A DNA stretch of 64,000 bases from an uncultured Alphaproteobacteria bacterium (GTDB lineage: Bacteria; Pseudomonadota; Alphaproteobacteria; Bin95), in contig CALLKY010000097.1 in the NCBI GenBank assembly GCA_938083135.1, forward strand, positions 1-64,000, in the 5' to 3' direction. The translations under genes were made by a program, and so were the position numbers. Positions 17,645 to 27,048 of the stretch are shown here, piece by piece. The notes below the pieces were generated by a model, which saw only the letters and a program-made list of their open reading frames with translations, was not told the DNA's origin and ran no database searches. How positions within the stretch are numbered: the first letter of the stretch is position 1; every line of letters starts with the position of its first letter.

Positions 17645-17739
17645 GTCTCAGCTCACATTACGGTGCGACAGGACTGGCGCTTCTAGGTATCAGGCTTATG
17701 TTCTATGCCAAGCAACCAGCCATGAGAGAGCATAATCCA

Positions 17740-18210
17740 ATGATCCAAGGCCTGCACCACGCTGCATATCGCTGCGAAAACTCCGAAGAAACGCGGAAGT
17801 TCTATGAAGAATTCCTGGAGCTTCCGCTCGCCCGCGCGCTTAAAATCAACATGACCAAATCTGGCCGTGAGGCTGCGGTGCTGCATACGTTTTATCAGAT
17901 GGGCGACGGGTCTTTTCTGGCCTTCTTCGAAGAACCAGGCGAAGCATTCGACTTCAAAGCACAACGGGATTTCGACCTGCACCTAGCGCTCGAGGTGGAT
18001 CATGACACACTCCATCGCATGCTGGCGAAGGGCAAAGCGGCAGGCGTTGAAACGCGAGGTCCGTCTGATCATGAATTCATTGATTCGATCTATTTCCGTG
18101 ACCCGAATGGCTATGTGATTGAGTTGACGGCGGTCAAAGCCGGCGGCCCCGGCAAAGCGTCTGAAGCGCGGACCATTCTGGCTGACTGGACGGCGGACCA
18201 GCACGGCTGA
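17740..18210 (+). CDS. VOC-family (glyoxalase/extradiol-type) protein
   Basis: A 156-residue single-domain VOC protein: IQGLHHAAYRCENSEETRKFYEEFL at the start supplies a metal-type histidine, DLHLALEVDH the middle strand, and DSIYFRDPNGYVIEL the C-terminal metal glutamate segment. Members include lyases, dioxygenases and isomerases acting through a metal; the reaction is not evident. The ATG at 17740 is preferred because GAGAG lies about ten bases upstream; an in-frame ATG at 17722 is an alternative. Same orientation as the quinone oxidoreductase 39 bp downstream. Confidence 0.8.
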   Translation: MIQGLHHAAYRCENSEETRKFYEEFLELPLARALKINMTKSGREAAVLHTFYQMGDGSFLAFFEEPGEAFDFKAQRDFDLHLALEVDHDTLHRMLAKGKAAGVETRGPSDHEFIDSIYFRDPNGYVIELTAVKAGGPGKASEARTILADWTADQHG

Positions 18211-18249
18211 TAATCCTGGCGGCTACCGTGTTGTTGAAGGAATGCCGCC

Positions 18250-19224
18250 ATGCGCGCCGTCGTTGCCGAAAAGGTCTCAAAACCTGAAGACCTGACGATC
18301 ATTGAACTGCCGGAACCCACACCCGGCCCCGGCCAGATTAGGATTGATGTGAAGGCGACGGCGCTGAATTTCGCCGATACGCTGATTATTGGCCACAAAT
18401 ACCAAGTGCGCCCGGACTTTCCCTTCAGCCCGGGTTTCGAAGTGGCTGGCGATGTATCGGCGGTTGGACCGGGGGTTACGGATTTCAAACCGGGCGACCG
18501 CGTTATCGCCACCATGGATTACGGCGCTTATCGTGAGCAGGTGATCGTTGAGGATTATCTGGCGCATCCGTTCCCGGACGCGATGGACTACGTGACTGCA
18601 GCCTCATTCCCCGTGGCTTATGGTACCAGCTATGTCGGCCTGTTGCGCCGCAGCCACATTGCTCCGGGTGAGACAGTGTTGGTGCATGGTGCTGCTGGGG
18701 GTGTCGGGCTGACAGCGGTTGAGATTGCCAAGGCAGCGGGCGCACAGGTGATCGCCACGGCGGGTTCCGACGAGAAAACCGCCATCGCCAAAGCCCATGG
18801 TGCCGACCACGTCATCAATTACACGACCGGGCCGATCCGGGACCGGGTGAAAGAACTCACCGACGGGAATGGTGCCGACGTGATTTATGACCCCGTTGGC
18901 GGCGATATATTCGATCAGTCCCTGCGCTGCATCAATTGGGGCGGGCGCATTCTGATCATTGGTTTTGCTGCGGGGCGGATTCCGGAAATCCCAGCGAACA
19001 TGCTGCTGGTCAAAAGCTGTTCCGCCATCGGCGTCTTCTGGTCCTCACACCGCCGCCGGGAGCCGGAATCGCTGCGTCAGGACTACAAGCAACTGTTTGA
19101 TTGGTGGAGTGACGGTAAGCTCAAGCCATTGGTGGGGGCCACATATCCACTGGATCAGGCTGGTGCGGCGATGACTGCATTGCTGTCCCGCAAAGTCGCG
19201 GGCAAGATTGTGCTTGAGGTTTAA
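18250..19224 (+). CDS. NADPH:quinone oxidoreductase, zinc-free MDR family
   Basis: The 324-residue protein is a medium-chain dehydrogenase/reductase lacking the catalytic zinc cysteines. ALNFADTLIIGHKYQVRPDFPFSPGFEVAGDV is the typical QOR N-terminal domain; VLVHGAAGGVGLTAVEIAKAAGA and VIATAGSDEK form the NADPH-binding Rossmann fold; YDPVGGDIFDQSLRCI and GRILIIGFAAG follow. It likely reduces quinones or enoyl compounds with NADPH in the cytoplasm. AAGGA eight bases before the ATG fits a ribosome-binding site. It is 19 bp from the panE-like gene, which suggests co-transcription. Confidence 0.87.
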   Translation: MRAVVAEKVSKPEDLTIIELPEPTPGPGQIRIDVKATALNFADTLIIGHKYQVRPDFPFSPGFEVAGDVSAVGPGVTDFKPGDRVIATMDYGAYREQVIVEDYLAHPFPDAMDYVTAASFPVAYGTSYVGLLRRSHIAPGETVLVHGAAGGVGLTAVEIAKAAGAQVIATAGSDEKTAIAKAHGADHVINYTTGPIRDRVKELTDGNGADVIYDPVGGDIFDQSLRCINWGGRILIIGFAAGRIPEIPANMLLVKSCSAIGVFWSSHRRREPESLRQDYKQLFDWWSDGKLKPLVGATYPLDQAGAAMTALLSRKVAGKIVLEV

Positions 19225-19243
19225 TTCCAAGGAAGAATGAACG

Positions 19244-20197
19244 ATGAAGATCGGCATTATCGGCGCGGGTGCGATGGGGTCTGTTTATGCAGGCCTGATG
19301 GCGGATTCTGGCCATGACGTTTGGATGTTCGACAATTGGGCAGAGCATGTCGCCGCCATTAACGCCAATGGCCTGAAGGTCGAAGGTGCATCAGGCGACC
19401 GGGTGGCGAAGCCCCATGCTACGTCAAATGCGGCGGATGCAGGCGTTGTCGAGCTGGCTATCGTTGCGACGAAGGCGATGCAGACAAAAGCCGCGGTTGA
19501 AGCGGCGGCACCCATGCTGGGGCCCAATACAGCCGTGCTGACGCTACAGAATGGCCTCGGCAATGTTGAGCGTATTCAGGAACTTGTGGACCCAAAAAAC
19601 GTGCTTTGCGGCATCGCTGGTGGGTTCGGTGCCTCCATGGTGGGGCCGGGGCATGTGCATCATAACGGCATGGAAGCCATCAACATCGCGGAAGCTGCGA
19701 GTGGCCTGACTGACCGGGTGGAAAATGTTGCGACAGCATGGCGGGACAGCGGGTTCAAAGTCGGCGTTTATGAAGATATCTGGCCGGTGGTGTGGTCAAA
19801 GCTGATGGCGAATATCGCCGTGTCCGCAACGTGCTCGTTAACGGGCATGCGGGTTGGGCAGATCATTCAGAACGAATGGGCCTGGGGTCTCAGCATGGAT
19901 TGCGTGCGCGAAGCGGCGGCCTGTGCCGAAGCTAAAGGCATCAAGCTACTTTATGATGACCCCATTGCCTGGGTGCATGACTTCACCACCAAGATCCCAA
20001 ACGCCCGGCCATCAATGTACCTGGACACGCAAGCGGGCCGCGTTTCCGAAATCGGTTCCATCCATGGCGGCGTTGTGGATGAGGGCATCAAGCTTGGCGT
20101 TCCAACGCCGACATGTGCCTTCATGGTGCGCGCGGTAACGGCGCTGCAGGAAAAGAATCGCATGCATGGTGCCGGAAGCGCGTATCAGGCGCTGTAG
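19244..20197 (+). CDS. panE: 2-dehydropantoate 2-reductase family protein (PanE/ApbA)
   Basis: This 317-residue protein has the NADPH-binding N-terminus KIGIIGAGAMGSVYAGLMA, VVELAIVATKAMQTKAAVE, LTLQNGLGNVE, and the C-terminal helical domain with WPVVWSKLMANIAVSATCSLTG, which contains the catalytic lysine, and IPNARPSMYLDTQAGRVSEIGSIHGGVV. The reaction is reduction of ketopantoate to pantoate. The family is large and includes paralogues with other keto-acid substrates, so PanE activity is likely but not certain despite nearby panB. Followed by an intergenic repeat and the pst promoter. Confidence 0.8.
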   Translation: MKIGIIGAGAMGSVYAGLMADSGHDVWMFDNWAEHVAAINANGLKVEGASGDRVAKPHATSNAADAGVVELAIVATKAMQTKAAVEAAAPMLGPNTAVLTLQNGLGNVERIQELVDPKNVLCGIAGGFGASMVGPGHVHHNGMEAINIAEAASGLTDRVENVATAWRDSGFKVGVYEDIWPVVWSKLMANIAVSATCSLTGMRVGQIIQNEWAWGLSMDCVREAAACAEAKGIKLLYDDPIAWVHDFTTKIPNARPSMYLDTQAGRVSEIGSIHGGVVDEGIKLGVPTPTCAFMVRAVTALQEKNRMHGAGSAYQAL

Positions 20198-20211
20198 GGG
20201 ATTTCTGAGAG

Positions 20212-20356
20212 GAACCCTCGCCCCCCAAATGGGGCAGAGGGCAGGGTGAGGGGGGAAGGTTGCGGGTTGGTGCTGAGCGGCAGCTGCGCCGAATTCCTCC
20301 AATCCGATAGCTCCACCCTCACCCTGCCCTCTGCCCCATTTGGGGGGCGAGGGGAC
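20212..20356. repeat. REP/BIME-like composite palindrome, copy 3, inside-out arrangement
   Basis: The same half-units occur in reversed order: the GAACCCTCGCCCCCC half comes first (20212-20255) and the CCCTCACCCTGCCCT half last (20312-20356). The arms of about 40 bp are nearly perfect complements around a 55-bp spacer. The inner hairpin core reads AAATGGGGC where the other copies have CCGTTGG. It accounts for much of the 351-bp gap between panE and pstS; the rest is the pst promoter. Confidence 0.8.
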
Positions 20357-20424
20357 CTTCACATAGGCCGCGACTGAAAATTCAAAGTTGGCGCTAGCCG
20401 CAAGAACCACTCCCGCCAAACTCA

Positions 20425-20453
20425 CTGTCATAGAACTGCAATATAACTGTCAT
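20425..20453 (+). promoter_or_regulatory. Pho box upstream of pstS
   Basis: Three 7-bp repeats, CTGTCAT, CTGCAAT and CTGTCAT, at 20425, 20436 and 20447 are separated by 4-bp A/T-rich spacers. This 11-bp periodicity is the PhoB-binding pattern. It ends about 95 bp before the pstS start and implies induction by phosphate starvation through the PhoB encoded at the end of the same operon. Confidence 0.85.
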
Positions 20454-20548
20454 AGCAGTGTCCTACGCGCGGCCTATTCAATACCCGGCCCGCGCAGAGA
20501 AGTGTGGGCATGTTCCATACTTAACGTTTCCGAAGGAGGGCCAAGCCC

Positions 20549-21577
20549 TTGTTGAAACAAGTTATTACAGCATCCGCAGCGCTTGCGTTCGCAGCTTCCG
20601 CAGGGGCGGTGCAGGCGCGCGAGCAGATTCGTATCGTTGGCTCTTCGACGGTATTTCCGTTCTCGACAGCGGTGGCCGAGACATTCGGCCGAACGACGGA
20701 TTTCAAAACGCCAGTGGTCGAGAGCACGGGCTCTGGCGGTGGATTGAAACTGTTCTGTGGCGGTGTCGGCGTTGGGCATCCAGATATGACCAACGCATCA
20801 CGGCGGATCAAGCAATCCGAAGTGGATCTTTGCGCAGCCAATGGCGTCACCGAAATCACTGAGGTGAAGATTGGCTATGATGGGATTGCGCTCGGTCGAT
20901 CCAAGGCTGGCGGTGATCTTTCCTTGACCAAGGCGCAGATATTCCTGGCACTCGGCAAGATGGTGCCCGTTGATGGCAAGCTGGTTCCCAATCCCTACAT
21001 GATGTGGAGCCAGATTGACGCCAGCCTGCCGGCGACCAAGATCGAAGTGATGGGCCCACCTCCCACGTCCGGCACGCGCGATGCGTTCGTGGAACTCGTG
21101 ATGCGCGAAGGTGCTGAACATTTCCCTGAAATCAAAGCGTTGAAGGCCGATAAAAACGCCTTTCGCAGTATCTCTGACGCGATGCGTGAAGATGGGGCGT
21201 TTGTCGAAACCGGTGAGAATGACAACCTGATCGTTCAGAAGCTTCAGGCAAATCCGAACGCTGTCGGCATCTTCGGCTTCTCATTCCTCGATCAGAATGC
21301 TGACGTGATTAAGGGGTCCAAAGTTGAAGGCGTCGAGCCGACGTTTGACGCCATCGCGGATGGCGAATACGGCGTCTCCCGTTCGCTCTATTTCTACGTC
21401 AAGAAAGCGCATATCGGTGTTGTGCCGGGGATGCTGGAATTTGTCGAAGAATTCGTGAGCGACAAAGCCTATGGCGAAGAAGGCTATCTAACCGATAAGG
21501 GCCTGATCCCGCTGACGGAAGAAGAACGCGAAGCCATGACTGAACAAGCGACCGGCCTTGTGCCGCTCAAGCTTTAG
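20549..21577 (+). CDS. pstS: Phosphate ABC transporter substrate-binding protein PstS
   Basis: A 342-residue periplasmic binding protein with an N-terminal signal sequence (hydrophobic up to AGAVQA). The phosphate-binding motifs are visible: IVGSSTVFPFSTAVAE, ESTGSGGGLKLFC and PPTSGTRDAFVELVM. It starts at TTG, with AAGGAGGG eight bases upstream; an adjacent TTG is a minor alternative. The mature protein captures phosphate and delivers it to PstCA. First gene of pstSCAB-phoU-phoB, directly downstream of the Pho box. Confidence 0.94.
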   Translation: MLKQVITASAALAFAASAGAVQAREQIRIVGSSTVFPFSTAVAETFGRTTDFKTPVVESTGSGGGLKLFCGGVGVGHPDMTNASRRIKQSEVDLCAANGVTEITEVKIGYDGIALGRSKAGGDLSLTKAQIFLALGKMVPVDGKLVPNPYMMWSQIDASLPATKIEVMGPPPTSGTRDAFVELVMREGAEHFPEIKALKADKNAFRSISDAMREDGAFVETGENDNLIVQKLQANPNAVGIFGFSFLDQNADVIKGSKVEGVEPTFDAIADGEYGVSRSLYFYVKKAHIGVVPGMLEFVEEFVSDKAYGEEGYLTDKGLIPLTEEEREAMTEQATGLVPLKL

Positions 21578-21628
21578 TCGGCATAGAGCTGTAACGAACC
21601 TCCCCCAAGGATTGGCGAGCGCACATCC

Positions 21629-23011
21629 ATGCAAATCTGGTTGATCCTTGGGGTAATTCTTCTGCTGGCCGCCTATGGCTATCAGCGCGGCAAAGGCGGG
21701 GCGTTGGCGGCTGTCAGCGGTGACGCTTCCCAGCTCCATTCCCTGCCCTCATATCACGGTGCCTATGTCGCACTTTGGGCGGCGATCCCGGCATTGATCG
21801 CCTGCGTGATCTGGCTGAGCGCTGAACATCAGATCATAGAGGCGCTCGTCGTCAGCGGCCTTTCGGCTGAGAGCCAAGCGCTTGAGCCGCAACGTTTGGC
21901 GCTGTTGATGAGCGATATTCGCAATCTCTCAAGCGGTGATATCGTTCGTGCCGACCCTTCCTTGGAAGTGCAGGCTGCGGCAGCGCGGTATACGGAACTC
22001 GCCAGTATTTCTCTCTACGCCAAGTTTGCTGTCATCGCGGCTCTATCTGCCATCTGCCTATTTTTCGCCAAGAAACGCATTGCTGGCCAATTTCGGGCAA
22101 GGAACCGCGTAGAGCGGATTGTCCGCTATATCATGATCGCGGCCTCTGTGATCGCGATCCTAACGACCATCGGCCTCGTTCTCTCGCTGCTGTTTGAGGC
22201 ATGGCGCTTCTTCTTGCGCGTACCATTTCATGACTTCTTGTTCGGCACCCACTGGAGCCCACAAACGGCGATCCGCGCCGATCAGGTGGGGGCCAGCGGC
22301 AGCTTCGGCGCTATCCCAATTTTCGCAGGCACGCTACTGATCACCCTGATCGCCATGCTGATCGCCGTGCCGCTTGGCCTGTTTTCGGCCATCTATATGT
22401 CCGAATATGCCAGCCCACGCGCACGCGGCGCGATTAAGCCGCTTTTGGAAGTACTGGCGGGCGTTCCAACTGTCGTTTATGGCCTGTTCGCAGCGCTCAC
22501 AGTCGGCCCCTATGTTCGCGGATTCGGGGAGAGCTTTGGCATTGATGCCAGTTCGGAATCCGCACTGGCGGCAGGTCTGGTGATGGGCGTGATGATCATC
22601 CCGTTTGTCTCATCACTCTCAGATGACGTAATCAACGCCGTGCCGCAAACCTTGCGTGACGGCTCATATGCACTGGGCGCAACGCAATCTGAAACGATCC
22701 GACAAGTGGTGTTGCCGGCTGCATTGCCTGGCATCGTTGGGGCTGTGCTGCTGGCTGTCAGCCGGGCGATTGGTGAGACGATGATTGTCGTCATGGCCGC
22801 CGGTCTCGCGGCGAACCTCACTGCCAATCCGTTTGAAGCGGTGACGACAGTGACAGTGCAGATCGTGACGCTACTCGTGGGCGATCAGGAGTTCGACAGC
22901 TCCAAGACGCTCGCCGCATTTGCGCTGGGCTTGGTGCTGTTCTTCGTGACGCTCGCCCTGAACATCATCGCCCTCAAGGTGGTGCGGAAATATCGAGAAA
23001 AATATGACTGA
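21629..23011 (+). CDS. pstC: Phosphate ABC transporter permease PstC
   Basis: The 460-residue permease is longer than enteric PstC (about 320) because of an N-terminal extension with three hydrophobic segments (near residues 1-20, 45-65 and 130-150) separated by a hydrophilic stretch. The transport core begins near residue 175; the EAA-loop region is SLSDDVINAVPQTLRDGSYALGA, followed by AVSRAIGETMIVVMAAGLAANLT. Extended PstC proteins are common in Alphaproteobacteria. It overlaps pstA by 8 bp, indicating coupled translation. Confidence 0.93.
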   Translation: MQIWLILGVILLLAAYGYQRGKGGALAAVSGDASQLHSLPSYHGAYVALWAAIPALIACVIWLSAEHQIIEALVVSGLSAESQALEPQRLALLMSDIRNLSSGDIVRADPSLEVQAAAARYTELASISLYAKFAVIAALSAICLFFAKKRIAGQFRARNRVERIVRYIMIAASVIAILTTIGLVLSLLFEAWRFFLRVPFHDFLFGTHWSPQTAIRADQVGASGSFGAIPIFAGTLLITLIAMLIAVPLGLFSAIYMSEYASPRARGAIKPLLEVLAGVPTVVYGLFAALTVGPYVRGFGESFGIDASSESALAAGLVMGVMIIPFVSSLSDDVINAVPQTLRDGSYALGATQSETIRQVVLPAALPGIVGAVLLAVSRAIGETMIVVMAAGLAANLTANPFEAVTTVTVQIVTLLVGDQEFDSSKTLAAFALGLVLFFVTLALNIIALKVVRKYREKYD

Positions 23012-24305
23012 CCGCGAACAAAGCACGGGCATCGCCGTGGATTCGGCAGAGGTCAAACATGCGCGCAAACGCTACCGTGCCGAACGCCGGTTCCGCATGT
23101 ATGGCGTGGCTGCTATCGCAGCCGCGGCGGGTATGTTGGCGCTGCTGGTGATCTCCATCGTCGCGACGGGATGGACGGCCTTTTACCAGCATAGCATCGC
23201 TCTGGATGTGACGTTTGAAGCCAAAGTCATTGATCCTAAGGGCGGCCGGGACCCATCAGTATTGGCGCGAGCGGACTATCGCAAACTCGCACGGGCCTCC
23301 CTGCGTAAACTGTTCCCAGACGTGAAGAAGCGCGGCGATAAGCGGAAGCTCTATGGCTTGCTCAGCATTGGCGTTGATCAACAACTGGCCGAACTGGTTG
23401 CCGCAGACCCAAGCCTGATTGGCCAAACGCGGCGGGTTGAAATCTATGCGTCCGATGATGTGGACAGCTTCCTCAAAGGCTTCATTGACCGCGAGGCACC
23501 AGAATCCGACCGCCGTATCAAAGACAAAGAAATCGCATGGCTGGATAAACTGGAAACCGATGGCGCGATTACGTCACATCTGAACCTGCGCTTTTGGACA
23601 AAGGGCGATAGCCGGGAACCTGAACTGGCGGGCTTCTGGGGCGCGATGGTTGGTTCATTCTTCACGCTGTTGGTCACACTTGCCCTGAGCTTCCCGGTCG
23701 GTGTTTTGGCAGCGACATATTTGGAAGAATTCGCACCGAAGAACCGCTGGACGGATATTATTGAGGTCAACATCAATAATCTGGCGGCGGTCCCGTCCAT
23801 CGTGTTTGGTCTGTTGGGGTTAGCGGTCTTCCTGAACTTCTTTGGCCTTCCGCGTTCTGCACCGCTGGTTGGCGGCATGGTGCTGGCGTTGATGACCTTG
23901 CCGACGATCATCATCGCCTCGCGCTCAGCTTTGAAGGCAGTGCCGCCCTCTATTCGCGAGGCTGCGTTCGGTGTTGGTGCGTCTGAGCTCCAGGTGGTCA
24001 CGCATCATGTGGTGCCATTGGCGCTCCCTGGCATTTTGACGGGGGCCATCATCGGCATGGCCCGCGCATTGGGTGAAACGGCACCGTTGCTGATGATTGG
24101 CATGGTCGCGTTCATCGTTGATATTCCGGGCTCGGTCACAGACCCGGCGACGGTTATGCCCGTCCAAATTTACCTTTGGGCAGACAGCCCGGAACGCGCA
24201 TTTGTCGCGCGCACCAGCGCTGGTGTGATGGCGCTCCTCGGATTCCTCATGCTGATGAACGCGCTGGCCGTGATCTTGCGGAAGCGGTTCGAGCGGCGGT
24301 GGTAA
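23004..24305 (+). CDS. pstA: Phosphate ABC transporter permease PstA
   Basis: A 433-residue inner-membrane permease with a transmembrane helix near residues 30-55, then a soluble periplasmic-type region of about 150 residues (DUF3333-like) before the usual five-helix core. The core includes [36 protein letters not shown] in two stretches, the EAA loop [19 protein letters not shown] and [17 protein letters not shown]. It pairs with PstC to form the membrane channel. The extension is typical of alphaproteobacterial PstA and its role is not known from sequence. Confidence 0.93.
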   Translation: MTDREQSTGIAVDSAEVKHARKRYRAERRFRMYGVAAIAAAAGMLALLVISIVATGWTAFYQHSIALDVTFEAKVIDPKGGRDPSVLARADYRKLARASLRKLFPDVKKRGDKRKLYGLLSIGVDQQLAELVAADPSLIGQTRRVEIYASDDVDSFLKGFIDREAPESDRRIKDKEIAWLDKLETDGAITSHLNLRFWTKGDSREPELAGFWGAMVGSFFTLLVTLALSFPVGVLAATYLEEFAPKNRWTDIIEVNINNLAAVPSIVFGLLGLAVFLNFFGLPRSAPLVGGMVLALMTLPTIIIASRSALKAVPPSIREAAFGVGASELQVVTHHVVPLALPGILTGAIIGMARALGETAPLLMIGMVAFIVDIPGSVTDPATVMPVQIYLWADSPERAFVARTSAGVMALLGFLMLMNALAVILRKRFERRW

Positions 24306-24316
24306 GGACGAACAAG

Positions 24317-25108
24317 ATGTTAGATAGCGAAACCAATTCAGCAACGATTGCAGACCCAAAGGTCGTCTGCCGGGATGTGTCCGTATCCTACAGCGGCAAG
24401 CAGGCGTTGTTTGATATCGACCTGGATATCGGCAGTCATCAGGTGACCTCGCTGATCGGCCCGTCCGGCTGCGGTAAGTCCACATTTCTGCGCTGCATGA
24501 ACCGCATGAATGATGTGATTGACGGCTGCGTCGTCACGGGGTCCATCAGCGTAGATGGAGTCGAAATCCTAGACGATGAGATTGATGCGGTGCAGCTACG
24601 CCGCCGCGTCGGCATGGTATTCCAGAAGCCGAACCCATTCCCAAAGTCGATCTATGACAATATCGCCTACGGCCCCCGGATTCACGGCCTAGTGCGCGGT
24701 AAGGACGAGTTGGATGAGGTTGTGCAGACCAGTCTGGAACGGGCAGGCCTCTGGGAGGAGGTAAAGGATCGCTTGCTTCAACCGGGCACCGGCCTGTCAG
24801 GCGGCCAGCAGCAACGGCTGTGCATCGCGCGGGCGATTGCCGTCCGCCCAGACGTGATCTTGATGGATGAACCTTGCTCAGCCCTGGACCCAATTGCGAC
24901 AGCGCGGGTGGAGGAGCTGATTGACGAACTTAAGCGTTCTTACAGCATCGTTATCGTCACCCATTCAATGCAGCAGGCGGCGCGGGTGTCCCAGCGTACA
25001 GCGTTCTTCCATTTGGGTATCGTGGTCGAAGTTGGCGAGACTGAGCAAATCTTCACCAATCCCCGGGACGAGCGCACCCAAGGCTACATCACTGGCCGGT
25101 ACGGCTAA
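24317..25108 (+). CDS. pstB: Phosphate ABC transporter ATP-binding protein PstB
   Basis: The 263-residue ATPase has Walker [10 protein letters not shown], the PstB-specific [10 protein letters not shown], the Q-loop segment [26 protein letters not shown] (shown here in parts), signature [14 protein letters not shown], Walker [14 protein letters not shown] and the H-loop [12 protein letters not shown]. The ATG at 24317 lies 11 bp after the pstA stop; a longer frame reading back into pstA is rejected. It powers phosphate import by PstCA. Confidence 0.95.
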   Translation: MLDSETNSATIADPKVVCRDVSVSYSGKQALFDIDLDIGSHQVTSLIGPSGCGKSTFLRCMNRMNDVIDGCVVTGSISVDGVEILDDEIDAVQLRRRVGMVFQKPNPFPKSIYDNIAYGPRIHGLVRGKDELDEVVQTSLERAGLWEEVKDRLLQPGTGLSGGQQQRLCIARAIAVRPDVILMDEPCSALDPIATARVEELIDELKRSYSIVIVTHSMQQAARVSQRTAFFHLGIVVEVGETEQIFTNPRDERTQGYITGRYG

Positions 25109-25125
25109 GCGACAGGAGCATTCAG

Positions 25126-25836
25126 ATGCCAAATTCAGACGCACATATCGTCCGCTCATATTCGGACGAGCTTCAGAATATCTCCGCCCTGGTCGCGAAA
25201 ATGGGCGGTCTTGCAGAAACGATCCTGACGGATGCGATGACCGCACTCGTCAAACGGGATGCGGACCTCTCCACTCAAGCGATCCAGGCCGATAAGCGCG
25301 TCGATAATCTCGATGCTGAAATCGAATATCAGGTCGTGCGGATGTTGGCGCTGCGCCAGCCGATGGCGGTCGATCTGCGCTCAATCATCTCCGCGCTGAA
25401 AATCGCGCAATCGCTGGAGCGCATCGCGGACCATGCGAAGAATGGCGCTAAGCGGGCATTGGTCATCAACCAGTCGCCGCCAATGGATGCGACACGCGGG
25501 ATTGTTCGGCTTTCAGATGTCGCGCGGGAGATGCTGCGCAGCGTGCTCGACGCCTATGTGAATAGCGACGCAGAGGGTGCGGTCAAAGTCCGGGATCGGG
25601 ATGAAGATTTGGATGTGCTGTATGACGGCTATTTCCGCGAATGCCTGACCTACATGATGGAAGACAACCGCAATATCACCGCCGCCACGCACCTTTTGTT
25701 CATCGCCAAGAACATTGAGCGGATTGGCGATCACTGCACGAATATCGCTGAAAATGTCTACTACATGCAGACCGGCGAACGCTTGAGCACGGCCCGTCCC
25801 AAGGGCGAAGACGCTATGGGCCTGAAAGCGGAATAA
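25126..25836 (+). CDS. phoU: Phosphate signalling regulator PhoU
   Basis: The 236-residue all-helical protein carries the two PhoU repeats: a first half with VRMLALRQPMAVDLRSIISALKIAQSLERIADHAKN and a second half with THLLFIAKNIERIGDHCTNIAENVYYMQTGE (each quoted region spans one metal-binding E/D-rich helix). PhoU couples Pst transport to the PhoR-PhoB two-component system and restrains the Pho response when phosphate is plentiful. AGGAG lies upstream of the ATG. Spacings of 17 bp to pstB and 6 bp to phoB indicate one operon. Confidence 0.95.
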   Translation: MPNSDAHIVRSYSDELQNISALVAKMGGLAETILTDAMTALVKRDADLSTQAIQADKRVDNLDAEIEYQVVRMLALRQPMAVDLRSIISALKIAQSLERIADHAKNGAKRALVINQSPPMDATRGIVRLSDVAREMLRSVLDAYVNSDAEGAVKVRDRDEDLDVLYDGYFRECLTYMMEDNRNITAATHLLFIAKNIERIGDHCTNIAENVYYMQTGERLSTARPKGEDAMGLKAE

Positions 25837-25842
25837 CCGATC

Positions 25843-26532
25843 ATGCAGCCCTACATCCTGATTGTTGAGGATGAACCCGATATCGTCGAGCTGCTGAAAT
25901 ACAATTTGGAAGCGGCAGACTACGAAGTTGGCATCGCACGCGATGGTGATGAGGCGGAAATCAGCGTCGCTGAACGCCAGCCGGATGCAATATTGCTGGA
26001 TTGGATGCTGCCCGGCGTATCCGGGATCGAACTTTGCAGGCGGATTCGGCGGAGGCCCGAGACACGCATGTTGCCGATCATCATGCTAACCGCCCGCGGC
26101 GAGGAGACGGATCGGTTGCGCGGCCTGGATTCTGGTGCCGATGATTATGTGACCAAGCCGTTTTCACCAGCGGAAGTCATCGCCCGCCTCCGCGCCGTGT
26201 TGCGTCGCGCGCTTCCGTCTACGGCGGTTGAGACGCTTGAATATGAGGACATCATGCTTGATCTGGCAGGGCATCGGGTCGAGCGGGCAGGGCGGAACAT
26301 TCATCTAGGCCCTACGGAATTCCGGTTGCTCCGTCATTTGATGGAACATCCGGGGCGCGTTTATTCCCGCGAGCAATTGCTGGATGCGGTGTGGGGCCGG
26401 GATATTTACGTTGAAGCGCGTACAGTTGATGTGCATATCCGCCGTCTTCGTAAGGCTTTGAACGAAGGTGATGCGGCAGATTTGATCCGCACCGTGCGGT
26501 CCGCTGGATATGCGCTCGACAAAGCTGGCTGA
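25843..26532 (+). CDS. phoB: Phosphate regulon response regulator PhoB
   Basis: A 229-residue OmpR/PhoB-class regulator. Receiver domain: acidic pocket VEDEP (residues 8-12), phospho-acceptor Asp53 in AILLDWMLPGVSG, IMLTARGEE and the conserved lysine in DDYVTKPFSP. The C-terminal winged-helix domain includes LGPTEFRLLRHLMEHPGRVYSREQLL and VDVHIRRLRKAL. It binds Pho boxes such as the one at 20425. The sensor kinase gene phoR is not in the window. Confidence 0.94.
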   Translation: MQPYILIVEDEPDIVELLKYNLEAADYEVGIARDGDEAEISVAERQPDAILLDWMLPGVSGIELCRRIRRRPETRMLPIIMLTARGEETDRLRGLDSGADDYVTKPFSPAEVIARLRAVLRRALPSTAVETLEYEDIMLDLAGHRVERAGRNIHLGPTEFRLLRHLMEHPGRVYSREQLLDAVWGRDIYVEARTVDVHIRRLRKALNEGDAADLIRTVRSAGYALDKAG

Positions 26533-26589
26533 CAGCGCCCGGCGCGCACGTTACAACAAGGCTCCACACAAGACTTGGAGCCGCCCAAA

Positions 26590-26844
26590 ATGGCCGAAGC
26601 CGCTGCCGAAATCCCTGAAGACATTCGCGAAATGTCGTTCGAAGACGCGCTGGCGGAGCTTGAAGGCATCGTCCAACGCCTGGAGCAAGGCAAGGGTGCC
26701 CTTGAAGATTCCATCCACGCCTACGAACGCGGCTCCGCCCTGCGCCGCCATTGCGACGCCAAGCTGGCCGATGCCAAAGCGCGGGTAGAGCGGATTGCGA
26801 TTTCTGGCGGGCAGGCGTCAACGACGCCGTTTGATGTTGAATAG
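26590..26844 (+). CDS. xseB: Exodeoxyribonuclease VII small subunit
   Basis: An 84-residue protein with the XseB pattern SFEDALAELEGIVQRLEQGKGALEDSIHAYERG (quoted across one helix pair), matching the family length of about 80. It forms ExoVII with XseA, degrading single-stranded DNA. The ATG at 26590 follows GGAG by nine bases; an upstream TTG is possible. In Alphaproteobacteria xseB commonly precedes ispA and dxs; here the order is kept, but a palindromic repeat separates xseB from ispA by about 200 bp. Confidence 0.9.
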   Translation: MAEAAAEIPEDIREMSFEDALAELEGIVQRLEQGKGALEDSIHAYERGSALRRHCDAKLADAKARVERIAISGGQASTTPFDVE

Positions 26845-26887
26845 GGTGCGGCTGGTGGATTGCATTTTGGGTTCTGATGGGTCGAAC

Positions 26888-27007
26888 GCCCCCCTCACCC
26901 TGATCCCTCTCCCCCCGTTGGGGGGCGAGGAGACCCACACAGAGGTCGTCTCATCCTTTCTGAAACCCTCGCCCCCCAACGGGGGGAGAGGGCAGGGTGA
27001 GGGGGGC
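26888..27007. repeat. REP/BIME-like composite palindrome, copy 4
   Basis: The element opens with GCCCCCCTCACCCT and closes with its exact complement at 26994-27007. Both half-units keep the CCCCCCGTTGGGGGGCGAG type hairpin. The spacer contains CTGAAACCCTCG. It sits inside the xseB-ispA-dxs gene run, so it may affect transcript processing there. Confidence 0.85.
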
Positions 27008-27048
27008 TTGCGCCGCTTTCCCAAGCTTGACGAATTGGCCCTATCCCT

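Noticed and set aside
24176-24316. N-terminal extension of PstB reading back into pstA
   Set aside because: PstB proteins begin at the equivalent of 24317, and the extra region is out of frame with pstA coding sequence.
13510-27007. CRISPR array or transposon for the repeated GC-rich palindromes
   Set aside because: Copies are kilobases apart, inverted internally, without spacers in series and without any transposase or cas gene.
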